A program made the position numbers and the translations under genes. From Sitta carolinensis (taxonomy: Eukaryota; Chordata; Aves; Passeriformes; Sittidae), in contig CM063283.1 in assembly GCA_032173965.1 (NCBI GenBank), positions 15,604,501 to 15,668,500 of the forward strand: a DNA stretch of 64,000 nt, in the 5' to 3' direction. This document shows positions 44,943 to 57,600 of the stretch, in pieces (within the stretch, counting starts at the first letter, position 1; every line of letters begins with the position of its first letter). The notes below the pieces were generated by a model. It ran no database searches, was not told the DNA's origin, and was given only the letters and a program-made list of their open reading frames with translations.

Positions 44943-46152
44943 CTTCTGTTTACTCAGCTCCTTTGAAGTTCAAGGTATATCATTGTGGGAGCCTACATCT
45001 TAAGCTTCCAGCTTTGAACTTTTTTGTTCTATTGACACATCCATGGCTGAACAGGGAACTGCCAGATCTAGCAGGAGTTCCTGACTCTCAGCACAATTAT
45101 GTACAGATCAGAGCATTCTGAATCTATTCCCCTGCCAAAACAGCACATTCCCACCTTCCTCCCAGCTGTCTATCCTTTGCAAGGCAAAAGAATGGCTTGT
45201 AAATCTGAGCCCTGTATCTGGCCTCATCTACATGGCTGACACCCATCAGACTGGAGCACTGACTCCCACACACATTTTTACAACTTTTCTATCAATTTCC
45301 AGTGAAGATACTAGTGAAAGTGAAACTCAGTGCAAAGCAGATGCTTATCATAACTGAATTTCCCCAGGCAGTATTAACTCATCTCACAGCTAGTAGATTT
45401 TTTTATCTTAGTGATGCTCTGATGTTCCTCTCCCTTCCTTTCTGTTCCCTGTAGAGCCATATTCATGCCTCCTATACCTGTTTTCTCTTAGAAGGAAGCC
45501 AGTTTCCTGACTTGAGGCACAAAACATGTATTTCCATCCTCTCCTCTCCCCTTTCCTGCTTCTTGCTCATAGAGATCCTCAAGCAGTTTGGCTACTGCAT
45601 TTTCTGATCCCCTTTATGCCACTATGGCAACAGTGACACAACCACCACAAAAAAAATTAACATTGTCAGAAGGATGGTAGTGCTGAACTTTAGAAGCTCA
45701 TGTAGCAAATACAATGGAAATTTAGAGTGTTGTATGCAACTTAAAGATGCATTTGGCAAGTATTTTAAGGCTACTTAACAGTGCACTTGAACTTTGACTT
45801 TTTTTCTCTCTTGATGTCTCCCAGGTATAGATAACACCTCATAAAAATCTCACACTGCTGCAAGATTTCTTTTCATACAGCAAAACATCTGGAAGACACG
45901 TGTGACCTCACACCTCGATTTCTGCAGGAATATTAATGCCATCAGTTTCTGTGCAGACCAAAGCAGACATCAGGATAACTCTTAATGAAGTGCACCAGAT
46001 ATACCATCTCAAAAGTAACCCATCTGACCACCTTATTTTCTTGCCCAGCTACATAATGGTCCCTTGGTAGTAGCTGTTGAAATACCAGGAGTTTCTTAGC
46101 TGAAATTTGATGGCAACCCATTACCTGGGCCCTTCTTATGTTCGTAATGCAG
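44943..46152. other. No gene or repeat recognised
   Basis: A 73-codon plus frame (44900-45121) starts inside the tandem repeat. A 117-codon minus frame (45942-46295) runs into CR1. Neither has a recognisable domain. Confidence 0.45.
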
Positions 46153-46706
46153 ATGTAAGAAGGACTTAAAACTCTGTTGGAGCAAGTCAGGAGGAGGCGA
46201 CTGAATCGATCAGAGGTCTGGAGCACCTTTGCTCTGGAGACAAGCTGAGAGACAGGGGGGTTCATCCTGGAGAAAAGAAGGCTCTGGGGAGACATTAGAG
46301 CCCCTTCTAGGGCTTAAAAGGGCTCCAAGAGAACTTGAGAGGGACTTTTTCAAACGTCTGGAGGAACAGGACATGGGAGAATAGGTTCACACAGGTAAAG
46401 AAAAGAAAAACTAATCTAGGAAATGCTCTTTGGTACTTAGTTCCTATTATTTCATTGCAAAGAGGCCAAAACAAATGGGGAGGGCAGGGTTAGATTGGAT
46501 ATTGCAAAGAAATTTTTCCCCGTGAGGGTGGTGAAGGCCTAGCACAGATTGGTCAGAGAACCTGAGGCTGTCCCATCCCTGGAAGTGTTCAAGACTAAGA
46601 TGGACAGGAATTGGACCAACCTAGTCTAGTGAAAGTTGTCCCTGCCCACGGTAGGAGGCTGTTCCTCAATGTCCCTTCCCACCCAAAATATTCTATGATT
46701 CTACAG
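46153..46706 (+). mobile_element. CR1 3' region with an 80-bp foreign insert
   Basis: CR1 on the plus strand contains GGTCTGGAGCACCTTTGCTC, TGGAGAAAAGAAGGCTCTGG and the terminal TATTCTATGATTCTAC. Between GGGAGAATAGGTTCAC and GGGGAGGGCAGGGTTAGA, where CR1 normally has about 15 bp, there are some 80 extra bases (46397-46476). They match the 79-bp tandem unit at 44785-44942. Confidence 0.85.
46397..46476. repeat. Dispersed third copy of the 79-bp unit
   Basis: The segments AATGCTCTTTGGTACTTAG, TATTATTTCATTGCA and AGAGGCCAAAACAAAT align with the tandem unit with a modest number of substitutions and a 2-bp AA insertion. It is in the same orientation, about 1.5 kb away, and lies inside CR1 sequence. 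Confidence 0.85.
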
Positions 46707-49700
46707 TGCCTCTAGCCTTCTCAAATCTTGTGCTTTGCCTGAATGCTTTCAAGGCAGATCTTGAAAAAGTTGTGGTACTATTCTCTGGTCCAAACTTTGG
46801 ATGGTCATTCTAATATACAATGGGAAGGAAATCTCTTTTCTCTCACCAAACAGGAATTTTGGAAGATCTTTGTGAGTTGGAAATTGTTAGTTCTGGAGTT
46901 CTTCTGGCCAAAGACAATGTACTCTACCATGCAGCATTCTACCCATGCAACTCTGAGGGGGAGGTAGGGCATAGTGAAAAAGATGAGACTAGGACCAGTC
47001 CTGCACATCAAAGAATTAGCCTTCTGGACCAGTTTAAGATGAAAATAGGAAACACATTATGTGCAGAGCAGAGGATATCTCAGCGCCCATGGCCATTGCA
47101 CTTTAGCAGCACGTTTTTGTAGAGAGACCTGGGTTAAAAGAATGGGCTGAAAATCTTCATTTCAGAAGAAGCTGTTAGTCAATAACCAATTTCTAGGGAG
47201 TAGAAGGTGTAATTTCAATCTAGAAGCTACTGCAGGGAAACTGAGACCCACAGTATCTCTCTATGAGGGGAAGGATTCATCAACCTCTCTCAGTGATAAC
47301 AGCTGATTAATTTATTGAATACTGATCATATCCCACTTGACTGTGGACTTTACTTTGCCTTATCTGCAAATTCAGGATCTGCCAATGGGACATAAACAGG
47401 GTTGCTTCAATGGGTGTCACATCTTACCCATGATGGTCAGAGGTGTTGATTGAAGAAACACAACAAGAGATGAATGCCAGGAGGTTATCTGAAACTCACA
47501 TTGTCTTGCTCAGGCTTGTCCTCAAAACTTCAGCTAGAACCAGACCTCTACACTTTCCAAAACTACTTGCCATTTTAACCACTGGTTTGCTGATGATTTC
47601 CTGTTGCTCCAAATGACAATAAGAGGTGGCATCAAGTTTGGTGTGGCTATGTATGGCCTTGAGTCTGCTTCCACCAGAAGCAAACTTGTCCTCCAGGAAT
47701 TAGAAAGTGCAGAAGAGGCTGACTGGTGAAAACTGAAAGGGTCCCAGAAGCGTTCTTCCAAGTTTCTTTTTTTTTTGCCTTGTTGTTGTCACTAAAGGTG
47801 CAGTCTCACCATACACTTTGTCTATCATAACTGAGCCTTTCCTCCAGAGCTACATTAAGCTGCTCTTGGATAATTCATCCTGGAGTCTTTTTTATGTCCC
47901 TGTTTTCTTGGAGTGTAAAACAATAGAGGGGGGTGAGGGTAGAAGGGCAGGTTTCCCTTCAAAATATCCTCTGTCAAAAGCACTTCATAAGTAACTTTGC
48001 TGACAGAAATCAGGGCTGGAGGAATGTCACTGAAGTCAATCCTTCCGTTTAGAGGGGAAATCCAATAAATTCTCTGAAAGCTGGGCTTGGTCTTCAAGGA
48101 TGATTCTCTTTTTCTATTTTTGCTTGAAATATCAGCCACTCTTCCAGCCTCATTCAAGTCCAATGGCAATTTCTTCCTTTTAAACATTCTTCTGTTCCTT
48201 TAATATTTTCTTTTGCAGGAAAAGACTAGTAAACAAATAAATGAACAAACAAACAAACAAAACCCCTTTGAAGTGCAATTGATGAACCCAAATTATTTAA
48301 TTTTGTTGACAATTCTACTGAAAATAGAGTTCAAAAAGATAACAATAAACTGGCATAATACATAGCTTAGTTGGAACAAAAGCAAAGCAAGGTTGGCAGA
48401 GACAGGTCCCAGATCTGTCCTCCTGATGTATTTCTTTTCTTTGAAACAGTATGTGAACAGACCACACAAGTACTCCGAACGCCAAAGGACGCCAGAGGAC
48501 TAACTGCAAGCAGCAAGTCAGAATCATTGGTTTACGCTAAACAGCTTTAGCTGTGTCCCGTAATATAGAATATATGACACATGAGAACCAGCCATGAGTT
48601 CTCACAGATTATTAAAAGGGAAAAAACATCCACCCTGCACACAACACCTCGCTCTTTAATTGCATCATGACAGGAGAAATGACATATGCCTATTATTTGA
48701 TTTTAGAATCCTGTTGTCATCCATACCAGATGCCTTTGTTCTGAGACAAATTACTGTTTCTGTACTCAGCTTTGCCAGCTCCTCTTTGCACCTGGAGTGC
48801 TTCTGCCTTTGCAGTTCTGAGATTTTCATTTAGCCTCGTTTTGAAATTTTTAATAGGGGCAATGTCATAACAAGAATGTTTTTAAAATTGATACTTCCTA
48901 GGCTCTCAAGTATAACACAGAAAAAAAATGTTTGAAGGGGAATATTCCCAGTGTCACTTTGCCATGCTTGTTTCCCATTTTTCAGCTCCCAAGGGGAATG
49001 CAGTCTGGTCACCATGGGTTTTATGCTGACCACTTTCTAGGTGCTTTCAATTTCATTTATATTCAATTTCCACATTCTTTTCTACAGTTTCTCATAGACT
49101 GATTTAGTGAGGACACAAATATAAACTCTGCAGTTGCAGACATTCCTTCTGCCCATGGTGGTGACAACTTGCTCATTATCTTCATTGAAATGTGGCCTTA
49201 AGACCTTGCAGAATAAGAAGGACTCTATCATCCTGATTCTGAAGGACAACACAGAGGATCAGGTGGTGGTTACACAATGCAGAATTTTTAGCACAAGTTC
49301 ACAGGACAGCCCTGTAAAACACCTTTCACCTTTCACATGAACCAAAACTTCTTGTATGGGATTTTTTCTGTTCCATTGGGTCGTTTGAGGAAGGCAGGCA
49401 GCTGCCCAAGGATTTTTCTAGAGTTTCTGGGAAGACAGACTCTTCCAGAGGGCCTTGATTGGGATGACTGGCCAAGAGCTCACATGCAGAATGCAAAGGA
49501 GAAACAAATCTGATTCATTCCCAATTACAGTGCAATTATCCTAAAAAAGGGTTGCACCTGTCCCATCCCCCCAAAAAACCAAAATTTCTGTCTATGGGTT
49601 TGTCACATGAAGAGAAAAACGTACCAGGGAAATCTAGCAGAAAGATGCCATAATCATGTCATTAGTTGAATAAACATATACAGAAAATATACATCAACAG

Positions 49701-51479
49701 GAAATATCATAACAAGTCTCCATAGCCCCAGCAAACCTGTGATCATTCATAGCTGTCACTTCCCTCCCTTTCCTCACTGCTCCCACAGTTTGCTAAAGCC
49801 CCAGTAGTCATTATTCACTGCAAACTACGCAGCTGGATAAACTCAGTGATCAGACAGATCTTCCCTATTTCTAATGGGAATTTGGACTGAAATCTGGCCT
49901 GCCTGGGTAGCCTTGGGAGAAATTAGCTGATTAAAAATGTCCAAAGGGAAGCAACAAGTGGGAAGAGTTATTATTTTTCTAACATGCAATTGGCAATGCA
50001 CCAAGTCAGTTAATAATCACAAGGCATTGCATGACGAGAATATTTAACTGAGGCATCTCTTTTCCTATGATCCATTGTCTGTTCCAGGTTTAATATATTG
50101 GTATTTCTCCAGCCACTGTCTCCAGGAAGATCAGACTGGGTTAACACAAGGTCCTTTCTGTTTCTAAGCTTTGGGACAGAATTTGTCTTCCTTTACCTCT
50201 GAGTTATGGTGAGTTTGGTATTATGTATGCTGTTCTCACTCTGCTCAAATTTTTTTCCTTGTAGTGCAAAGGATGCACTTAAATCCTAAAATATTAGACC
50301 TAAGATATTGTGTGCTTCACTGGAAAGCACCTTCACTGTCACTCTGGGGGTATTTATAATGGTGAAATCCATCTTTCTAGGTTTTCTAGCCCTGTGCTTG
50401 CAGACATCTCCATCTGAGCCGCAGACCCCACACTCCCCAGACATCGGAATCAAGAGAGGAAAACAGGCACTTCTGAGGTGCAATTCATCTCAGCCTCATG
50501 TAGACATTTCTATTAGGTTTCTCTTCAGTGACTATAAAGACAGCCTGGGGTGACTAGCTCACATGGAGGCCCCTTTGACATAGATGCCTGTGTTAGATGA
50601 ATTCTGTCTTTTAGGTCCATTTCTGTGGAAGTCAGACACCCAGTTTATGTCAGAGCTTTGATTTTAGAGCACTATCTGCAAATTTGTTTCTTTGTTCCTC
50701 TCTTGCAGCAGGTACAGAAGGGCTCTGATGGAGGTTAGTCAACTTGCTGTAATTTTGATAAGCCTTGAAAGCCTTAGATGGTTGGCTTCTGCTTTGACAA
50801 CTTGTCCCTGCTTTCTTTATATCTTCAGCTTTAGCTTTTCATGTAGTAAAAAATATATTTTCTTTGTCATCGGCTTTTGTTTGCTACATTGGAGTTGTTG
50901 CAATGAGCAATGAGAAGCAATGAGAAGAGTGTATTGTCCTTGTCGCTGCAGTGTTTTCTTTCCATATTGAATGTAATGGCAATTAGCTGAGTTTAATTCC
51001 ATAACCATTAGCTGAATACTCATTGATGCTACAGAAGAAATCAGTAACATAACAAGAAGCTGGCGGTCCTGGTGCTGAAAGTGCACACAACCACCATCAG
51101 AAAATTTGGCTCAAGAGAAGTATTTACACATGTAGATTTAGGACCAGATCCATGTGAATGGAGCAATCCCCTCTCAGAGGACTGTTGGGATGACTCAGCT
51201 ATTGAAGTCAATACTTGTCAACCTGACCATGAAGAAGAATGTCAGGGATGGAAATGGTTCATGCCTTAAACATTACTATGAAGGAGTTTTGCCCATTAGA
51301 ACAAAAACTGTATTAAGGAGCTATGACCACAGAAGCCTCCTTGTGCCTGACTGGAACTTTGGACTTGTGAGTTAAGCTGCCTAGATAAGACAAAGGGGAC
51401 TCTATAGTTCAGTCATCTCAGGTCTAGGGAGAAACAAACAAGGCTGAGGGAAAGGAAAGCATCCACAAGAAAGCCACAC
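46707..51479. other. Long unrecognised intergenic stretch
   Basis: No CR1, LTR or exon is recognised in about 4.8 kb. A short AAAC repeat occurs at about 48240-48262 and a T run near 47768. The largest frames are 110 codons (47855-48187 minus) and 100 codons (46820-47122 plus), without domains. Confidence 0.45.
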
Positions 51480-52065
51480 CCAGAAGCTGTGATGAGAATC
51501 ATCTTTGGCTGGTTTTGGGGTGGGGGAGACCACTGCCCACAGAGGCCAGGTTTACACAGACCCCCCCATAATGAGGTGGAGGGGAGGAGGTTTCAGGTGT
51601 GTGGCATAACCTTGGGTCAGAGGCAATGAACACCCATTCTCCCTCACACAAACCAGTTCAGCTGTGGAACCCCCAACCCCAGGAAAGCCACATCCACGCA
51701 ATATACACATGAAAGGCAGCTGAGGGGATGTCATAATCCCTCAAAGACACCCCAAAGCACTCCTCAGAGGCCTTGCACCCCAGCATTGCACATGATGCAA
51801 AGTGCTGCAACAGATCCAGAGTCTGCTGCAAGAGACTGGCCCCTCCCCACCAGGGGGTGGTACCTGGGCATTCCCACCTGGCCTGAGAGTATATCAACCA
51901 ATTGATACATGTTTTCTGAGGGACCATCAACACCAAGAAGACCAACTGAGGTGAGAATCTTTGGGACATTGGTGGGATCTGCAGAGTGCTGATATTTTCT
52001 TTACTCTATCTCTGTCACTCTTTCCTATCCCCCCACCTCTTTTCTACTTCTTTCTCTTCCTTCTC
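51480..52065 (+). mobile_element. LTR-like sequence ending at the next ERV
   Basis: A TATA-like GAGAGTATATCAACC (about 51885-51899) is preceded by CACCAGGGGGTGGTACC and followed by CACCAAGAAGACCAACTGAG and a long pyrimidine-rich run to 52065. I associate this layout with an avian LTR from memory. It is cut where the LTR at 52066 begins. The left border is a guess. Confidence 0.35.
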
Positions 52066-52412
52066 TGACACAGTTTCAGAGACAGGCACATAACAGAACA
52101 CACCGAAGTTCATGCAACAACAACCAAAGTTTATTGATGGGTGCCCCCTTTCACAGGGGCTTCAAATTTCATGCGCTTACACACCTGATTGGTTGATGTC
52201 TTGGCTCTGCCCAGCTCACTGGCAAATTAGATGTCTGCATTCAGGATTGACTGGGATTGGCTGCAGACCCTTCTTTGAGTTTGAATCCAACTGATCATTA
52301 TCATATCCAGGAACTTGTTTACTTCTATTCTCGAATGAACTAGGCTGGTCGAGTTGAGGTTTGTTTTGGCAAATTTATCTGTGCAGCTTACAGACCAGCT
52401 GTAGTTGTCACA
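52066..52412 (-). mobile_element. LTR preceded by a polypurine tract (probable 3' LTR)
   Basis: On the minus strand the 347-bp LTR starts TGTGACAACTACAGCTGG and ends GAAACTGTGTCA, with AATAAA (complement of 52130-52135) about 65 bp from the end. Immediately upstream on the minus strand is the purine tract ACAGAAAGGGGGAAC (52413-52427), as expected just before a 3' LTR. The family is the same as the solo LTR at 43476-43824. This implies that retroviral internal sequence lies at higher coordinates on the minus strand. Confidence 0.75.
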
Positions 52413-54600
52413 GTTCCCCCTTTCTGTTTAAAAAAGTCTTATTTTCTTTGTCATCTTCTGTGGATAGGAAGACAAAGACAGCATGATGACACAGATGAGA
52501 AACCTGGTTCGAGTAAGACTTTACACCCATCTCAACAAACCTAGTCCCTCACAGCCTTTAAGGTGGAACAAAAGGCACCAAAACTAAAGTTGTTTATTTG
52601 CTGTTTTACATGTTCATGTTCCTCTTTCCTCCAGGCTTCAAGAATTGCATAAATGGGACTTCGGTATAGCTGACTGCCTTCATATTGAGACAAGGTAGGA
52701 AAAGAAATTTGCAGATGCATAGAAGGATGGTTGAAAAGCCCATGACAGCAATTCCCAAGACGTATCTTGGGCCAGCCCTCCTAGACTCTCACATTTCCTA
52801 CAATGAAATAAGAACCTTCTAGCTTCTTCAGTTGGTTTTTCTAGACAATTTGCTACCATGAGATCTCCCAAACTGCTCTCCTCAGCCCTTAAACTTTGAG
52901 AAGCTGACAGGAAGTGAGGCTATGAAAGCAGAAGTCTCTGGCTATGGGAAATTTGCATGGCTGAATTGCTCCAGAATTCTGGGTTGTGAAATCTGCAAGA
53001 GCTCCTGGTAGATGAAAATCTTTCCAAACCACCTGAGGACAGGGCACAGTGATGTTTGGGAATAGTGCCTTCAGGCTATTATACACAAAAATAAAAGGTT
53101 CAATATGATCAGATTTTTCGCTATCTTTATTTCTCATTGTATGACAACACAGTCTATCTGGAAACAATCTCAGCATCTCTCATTTCCTGAGTTACCTTTA
53201 ATTTTATTTTGTTTTCACCACATGGAGACACAAGTAAGAATCTGTGATTTTAATTTACTGGAATTTGGACAATGCAGAAAGACTTGATGCATCCACCTCA
53301 CCTTGAGAAAACTGCCTTCATATTTGGCTACCCAACTAGTGGAACAAGATCAGTGCTACGTGAATACACTATTGCCACAACATATGGCTGCTGACAAGCC
53401 CATAGGGCTGAACTGAAGGTTTCAAAGCCCTGGCCTGGACCATCGTGCTCACTGTGTTCATTTCTGGCTAGAGAGATGGGGAGGTAGTAAATAGGTATCA
53501 TGATATAAGCCACCATCTCCCAAAGGTCACTGAGACAGAGGTATACCTCCTCCATCCTTAGGAACATTATTTCTACTCCATAGTTTAGATGGCGAGTATC
53601 TATTTCAGGAGCTTTTCAGAAGCAGGTTGGTTTCTATGCATTCCTGCAATCCCCATGGTCAGACTTACAGACTATCATGTTTTTCCATGCTGGGGAAAGA
53701 CGAAGTCATCTGGATAGTGTGCAGAAATCTTGTTTACACTCACCTGGCACATTGGCTGTTTGCAGCCTGTTCTGCACTCTCCAGTCTGCAGTGCTGGGCT
53801 TTCAAAAAAGAGTGCCCAATAAGGATTTGGGAGAGTGGTGGTGTGCACTGGAAAAGGGAAGATAGGGAAGCATGAAGTACAGGCAGGGAATTTGAAAGGC
53901 AGTAATAGGGCTAAGGAGGGGACAGAAGAGAATAGGAGGCAAAGGGGTCAGATAGGTCTTTGAAAAGGCCTTTTAGGAGGGAAAACTTAAAAATAAAATG
54001 AAGAAAGCTGCTTCTAAACATTGACCAGGGAGTGTCTCAACCAAAAGATCTGGTCATGGGATAGATGCTTCCTAGCAGCATCCCATTTCCACATGCAGCA
54101 GGGCTTATGACTCTACACTGAACAATCCAATAGTTACAGATGTTTGGCTCCAGGAAATAAACTAGGTACAATTTCCCATCCCTGAGCACAATTGGCACAA
54201 CATGTTTGATGTTGATATAGCTGAACTTTCATACCTGCTGTCTCAGATAGCTTGGTGCTGTGTCCCAACTTGCTGGGCCAGTCTATCCTGAGCCTGAAAT
54301 TTACTGGCTTGACAGTCGTGGTCAAGCTTTCTTCAATCTCCTTGCACATCTGCTAATTAATTGGACTGCCACAGAACTCAAAATGTTTTCTCCCTCAAGG
54401 ACATGGCCCTTCTGGAATGCCACTGAACTCTTCAGCGATTCATGGTAGATTACAGCACATGAGACACCGGCCAAGATAGCTTTTGTAAAAAGTCCCTGAA
54501 AACCATTCCTCTGGTTGCATCCCCATTGACCTATAGCACTTCCCTCACTGCCACAGATCAGACAGCAGCTCCTGTAAGCCAGGAAGATAGAGTCACTCAC
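52413..54600 (-). pseudogene. Possible decayed internal sequence of the 52-kb ERV
   Basis: If 52066-52412 is a 3' LTR, the sequence to its right on the minus strand should be viral. Minus frames are broken and short: 63 codons (52680-52871), 95 codons (52889-53176), 79 codons (53328-53567), 71 codons (54134-54349) and 92 codons (54322-54600). In one frame near 52590-52680 the reading ends in a Tyr-, Glu- and Lys-rich tail before a stop about 160 bp from the polypurine tract. I recognise no pol or env motif. No second LTR of this family was found to the right. The interior is therefore unproven and may simply be host DNA. Confidence 0.3.
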
Positions 54601-57600
54601 CAGCCTTTGCCCTGTGCACTGAACACCTGCTTATAGATAGGGAATGAATAAGCTAGAGGACTGATGTTTGCACTCTGCAAAATTCCTCTACAAGCTTCCA
54701 ATGTTGACATTTTCCTTATCTTTCACACATAGCCTCTCTGGGCACCTTACAAGAAATCAGGAGAAGTATGGGTTTGCATTATATGAGAAAAAGGATTTGC
54801 CATGCTCATCATGCTCTGCTTTCATCCAAGCAGGCAGGTTTGGGCTTGAAGGACCCACTCATCCCTGTTGTCAGAGCAAGGAAAGGCAGCTGACAAGCAA
54901 GTGGAGAAAGAAGGGGCATGAAGGAAGGGACTGTGAAAAGGACCCTGCTTCCCACAGGGGATTGGGATGGAATTCAGAGTAAGCTGGGGAGAGAAGAAGC
55001 TGGAGTTTGGCTCAAGAACTGTGTTCAAAGCCCCAGCATATTCTGGGGTTTTTGCCTTGTCCACTGTTCTTCCCTGTTCTCATTTTCCTAGACTCTGACA
55101 ATTATTGCAGAGCTCAGTCTGGCCAGAAGCTGCTATTGAGTGCTGATTCCTCTCTGAAGGTGAAGCATGTTTTTTTTCTAAGCCCTCATCCTCAACCAAA
55201 AGTAAGTGAACAAAAAAGTCCTAGAGCATCAGGAGAGAACCCTGGATAAGCCACTCAATCTCCCTCTCATTCATGAAGAAGATGGGCCATAAATTCTGCA
55301 CAAGCCCTAGTGCAAAGCAACCCCATTTTCCTGCCCATGATGTTTTTTGAATACATTCAAATGATAAATTTGAGAACAGATACATTGTGAAGTTTTCTTT
55401 AAAAATTAAAATTTACTTAGTCCCTGGCTGGGTGATATTCAACATCAAGAAATACCTCCAACTAGGAACGATGGGGTGTCTTTTTCTCTAACTAGCCATT
55501 TTTGACATGACTTAAAATCGCAGGACCTCTGGAATGACCACTGTGCAAATGGGCTTTCAAAATTGACTGCTTGGCATCCTTTTAACTAAGTAATAAAGGC
55601 AAGGAATTCCAGGAAAAAATCCATCGGGGCTGCAGAGTTTATCAACAACATTATCTGTGTCACCTGTAGAGGACGAGAGGCAGAGGCCATCTATAGAATC
55701 TATAGTGTACAGATCTATAGATCTATAGAATTAAGGCCACCACAGTCCAATCCTTCATGTCCAGAGGCCACAATGATGGGCTCAAGGGCCACAGTGTCCA
55801 GATCTCAGTGCTCCAGCACTGTGTGGCCACAGCACCCGTTTCTGCCTTCCAATGCTGAGGAAATGCTAAGGGTCTACAAATTCAGATTCCAGCACAGGAA
55901 AAGAATCAAAGTCCCAGTATTGTATCTTACAAAGTCCATTTGGATTTTGCTAATAGAGGAGACAGGAGGAAAGGAAAATCATTATGCTATAATTCAATGC
56001 GTGAAAGAAGGCTATGAGGGACCTCTTGAGACATCTGATCAAAATGTTGCTGTCACAGGTACTCTGCCTTAAATGCCACCACTTTTCCAGAATTGCAAGG
56101 ACTTTAGTCTTCATACTATTAGAGAAACTCAGATTTGGGGACTAAAACTTAAAAAAAAAAAAAATTGAGTTAAACTGCAAGTCATTGTTGAGAAAGTTGG
56201 CAGAAGTTTTTAACATCATGTCATATAAAACAAGCTCATTTTCTTTTTAGTGTAAGAGTTCTGTTTCCTTCCTTCCTGTTCATACCCCCTTCTCTAAGCT
56301 GAAAACAAAGCTTTCTGTAACTATTACTGCCAAGACCAAACAACTAAAAAAAAAATCAAATCTGGCATGCAGAACATCTTCACCTACCATGTCTTTCAAT
56401 GGCTTATCAAATATTTCACATATAACACTCACACACACCCCACGTACTTGCACAGGACTTCCTATTTTTAACACCATGGCATGCCATAGTGAGGGCTGGC
56501 AACAAGTACCAGCACAGAAATTTTGGATCCAAAGATGTTTCAAGATTACTAGAAAGAGCAACTTTGTCCTTCTTTGTGATGATAGTGTTTGAAGAAGCGT
56601 ATGGGATAATTTAAAGAAAATGTGGAAAAGTACACAGAAGACAGGGGACTTCTGTGACTTTGAGGGGACTGGACCCAAATTTGTTTGTAGGCATTTGAGG
56701 CAGATCACATGAGAATGGTTTTCTCGCTTGTCAGTCAAAGCTAAACCTTTGGTGATAGCAGAAGTTCCTCAGCTGCAAATAAGCCTGGCAATGGGGCTAC
56801 TTCCAGTTACAAGTAAGGAGCCAGTGAAGAAAAAGGCAGGGTCTCCTCTATCACAGACCTCATCTGTGCTGCAGGAATACACTAAAAGGCATCAACCACA
56901 AAAATGTAGCAGAGCAGAGACAGCCAAACATCAGTACACAAAATAGTCATCATTCACAAGCCCACCACAGTCTGATAATACAGATGTGACTGACTTAGCA
57001 GTTACCTGCAGATCCTCCCTTTGTATTCCTGGCATTGGGTTTGGTTACAGAAAGCAAAGACATGTAGGGAGCTGTGCTGCTACAAAGTTTTCACTAAGAG
57101 ACTGCTGGAAGCAGTGTGTTGAGGCTCTGATTATACAGAGGTGAGCAACTAAGCCAAAGCATCTTGGTTAGTATTCAGGGTGTCATGCAACATCTCTGGA
57201 GTGACATTTTGAGCCCATTTTCAAAACCAGGCTCATGATGTTTACAAAATTCTTGAAATAACTCCTGAACAACTCAAAACATGCTGGATTTCCAGTATCA
57301 GAAGCTGAAAAGCCCACAGAGTGTGAAAAGAAAACCTTTGGCAACCTTTCAAGGTGTCTTAGAGCTGCTTTTAAAGGTCTAACCTTGAAAATATTCTCTC
57401 TTCAGATATTTTCATAGTAACACAAAATATGGGAATGGGAAAACATCAGCTTTTGCCCAGTTCATCCTACTGTACTGAGACAGGATCAAGTCTTCCTCAT
57501 GTTTGTCTACTGATTAGTTAATCCAATAACCTGGGAATTGCAACCTTCCTCTGAGGGTGATGAGGAGTGATTTTCCATGGGTCATTGGAGGAGATGGAGG

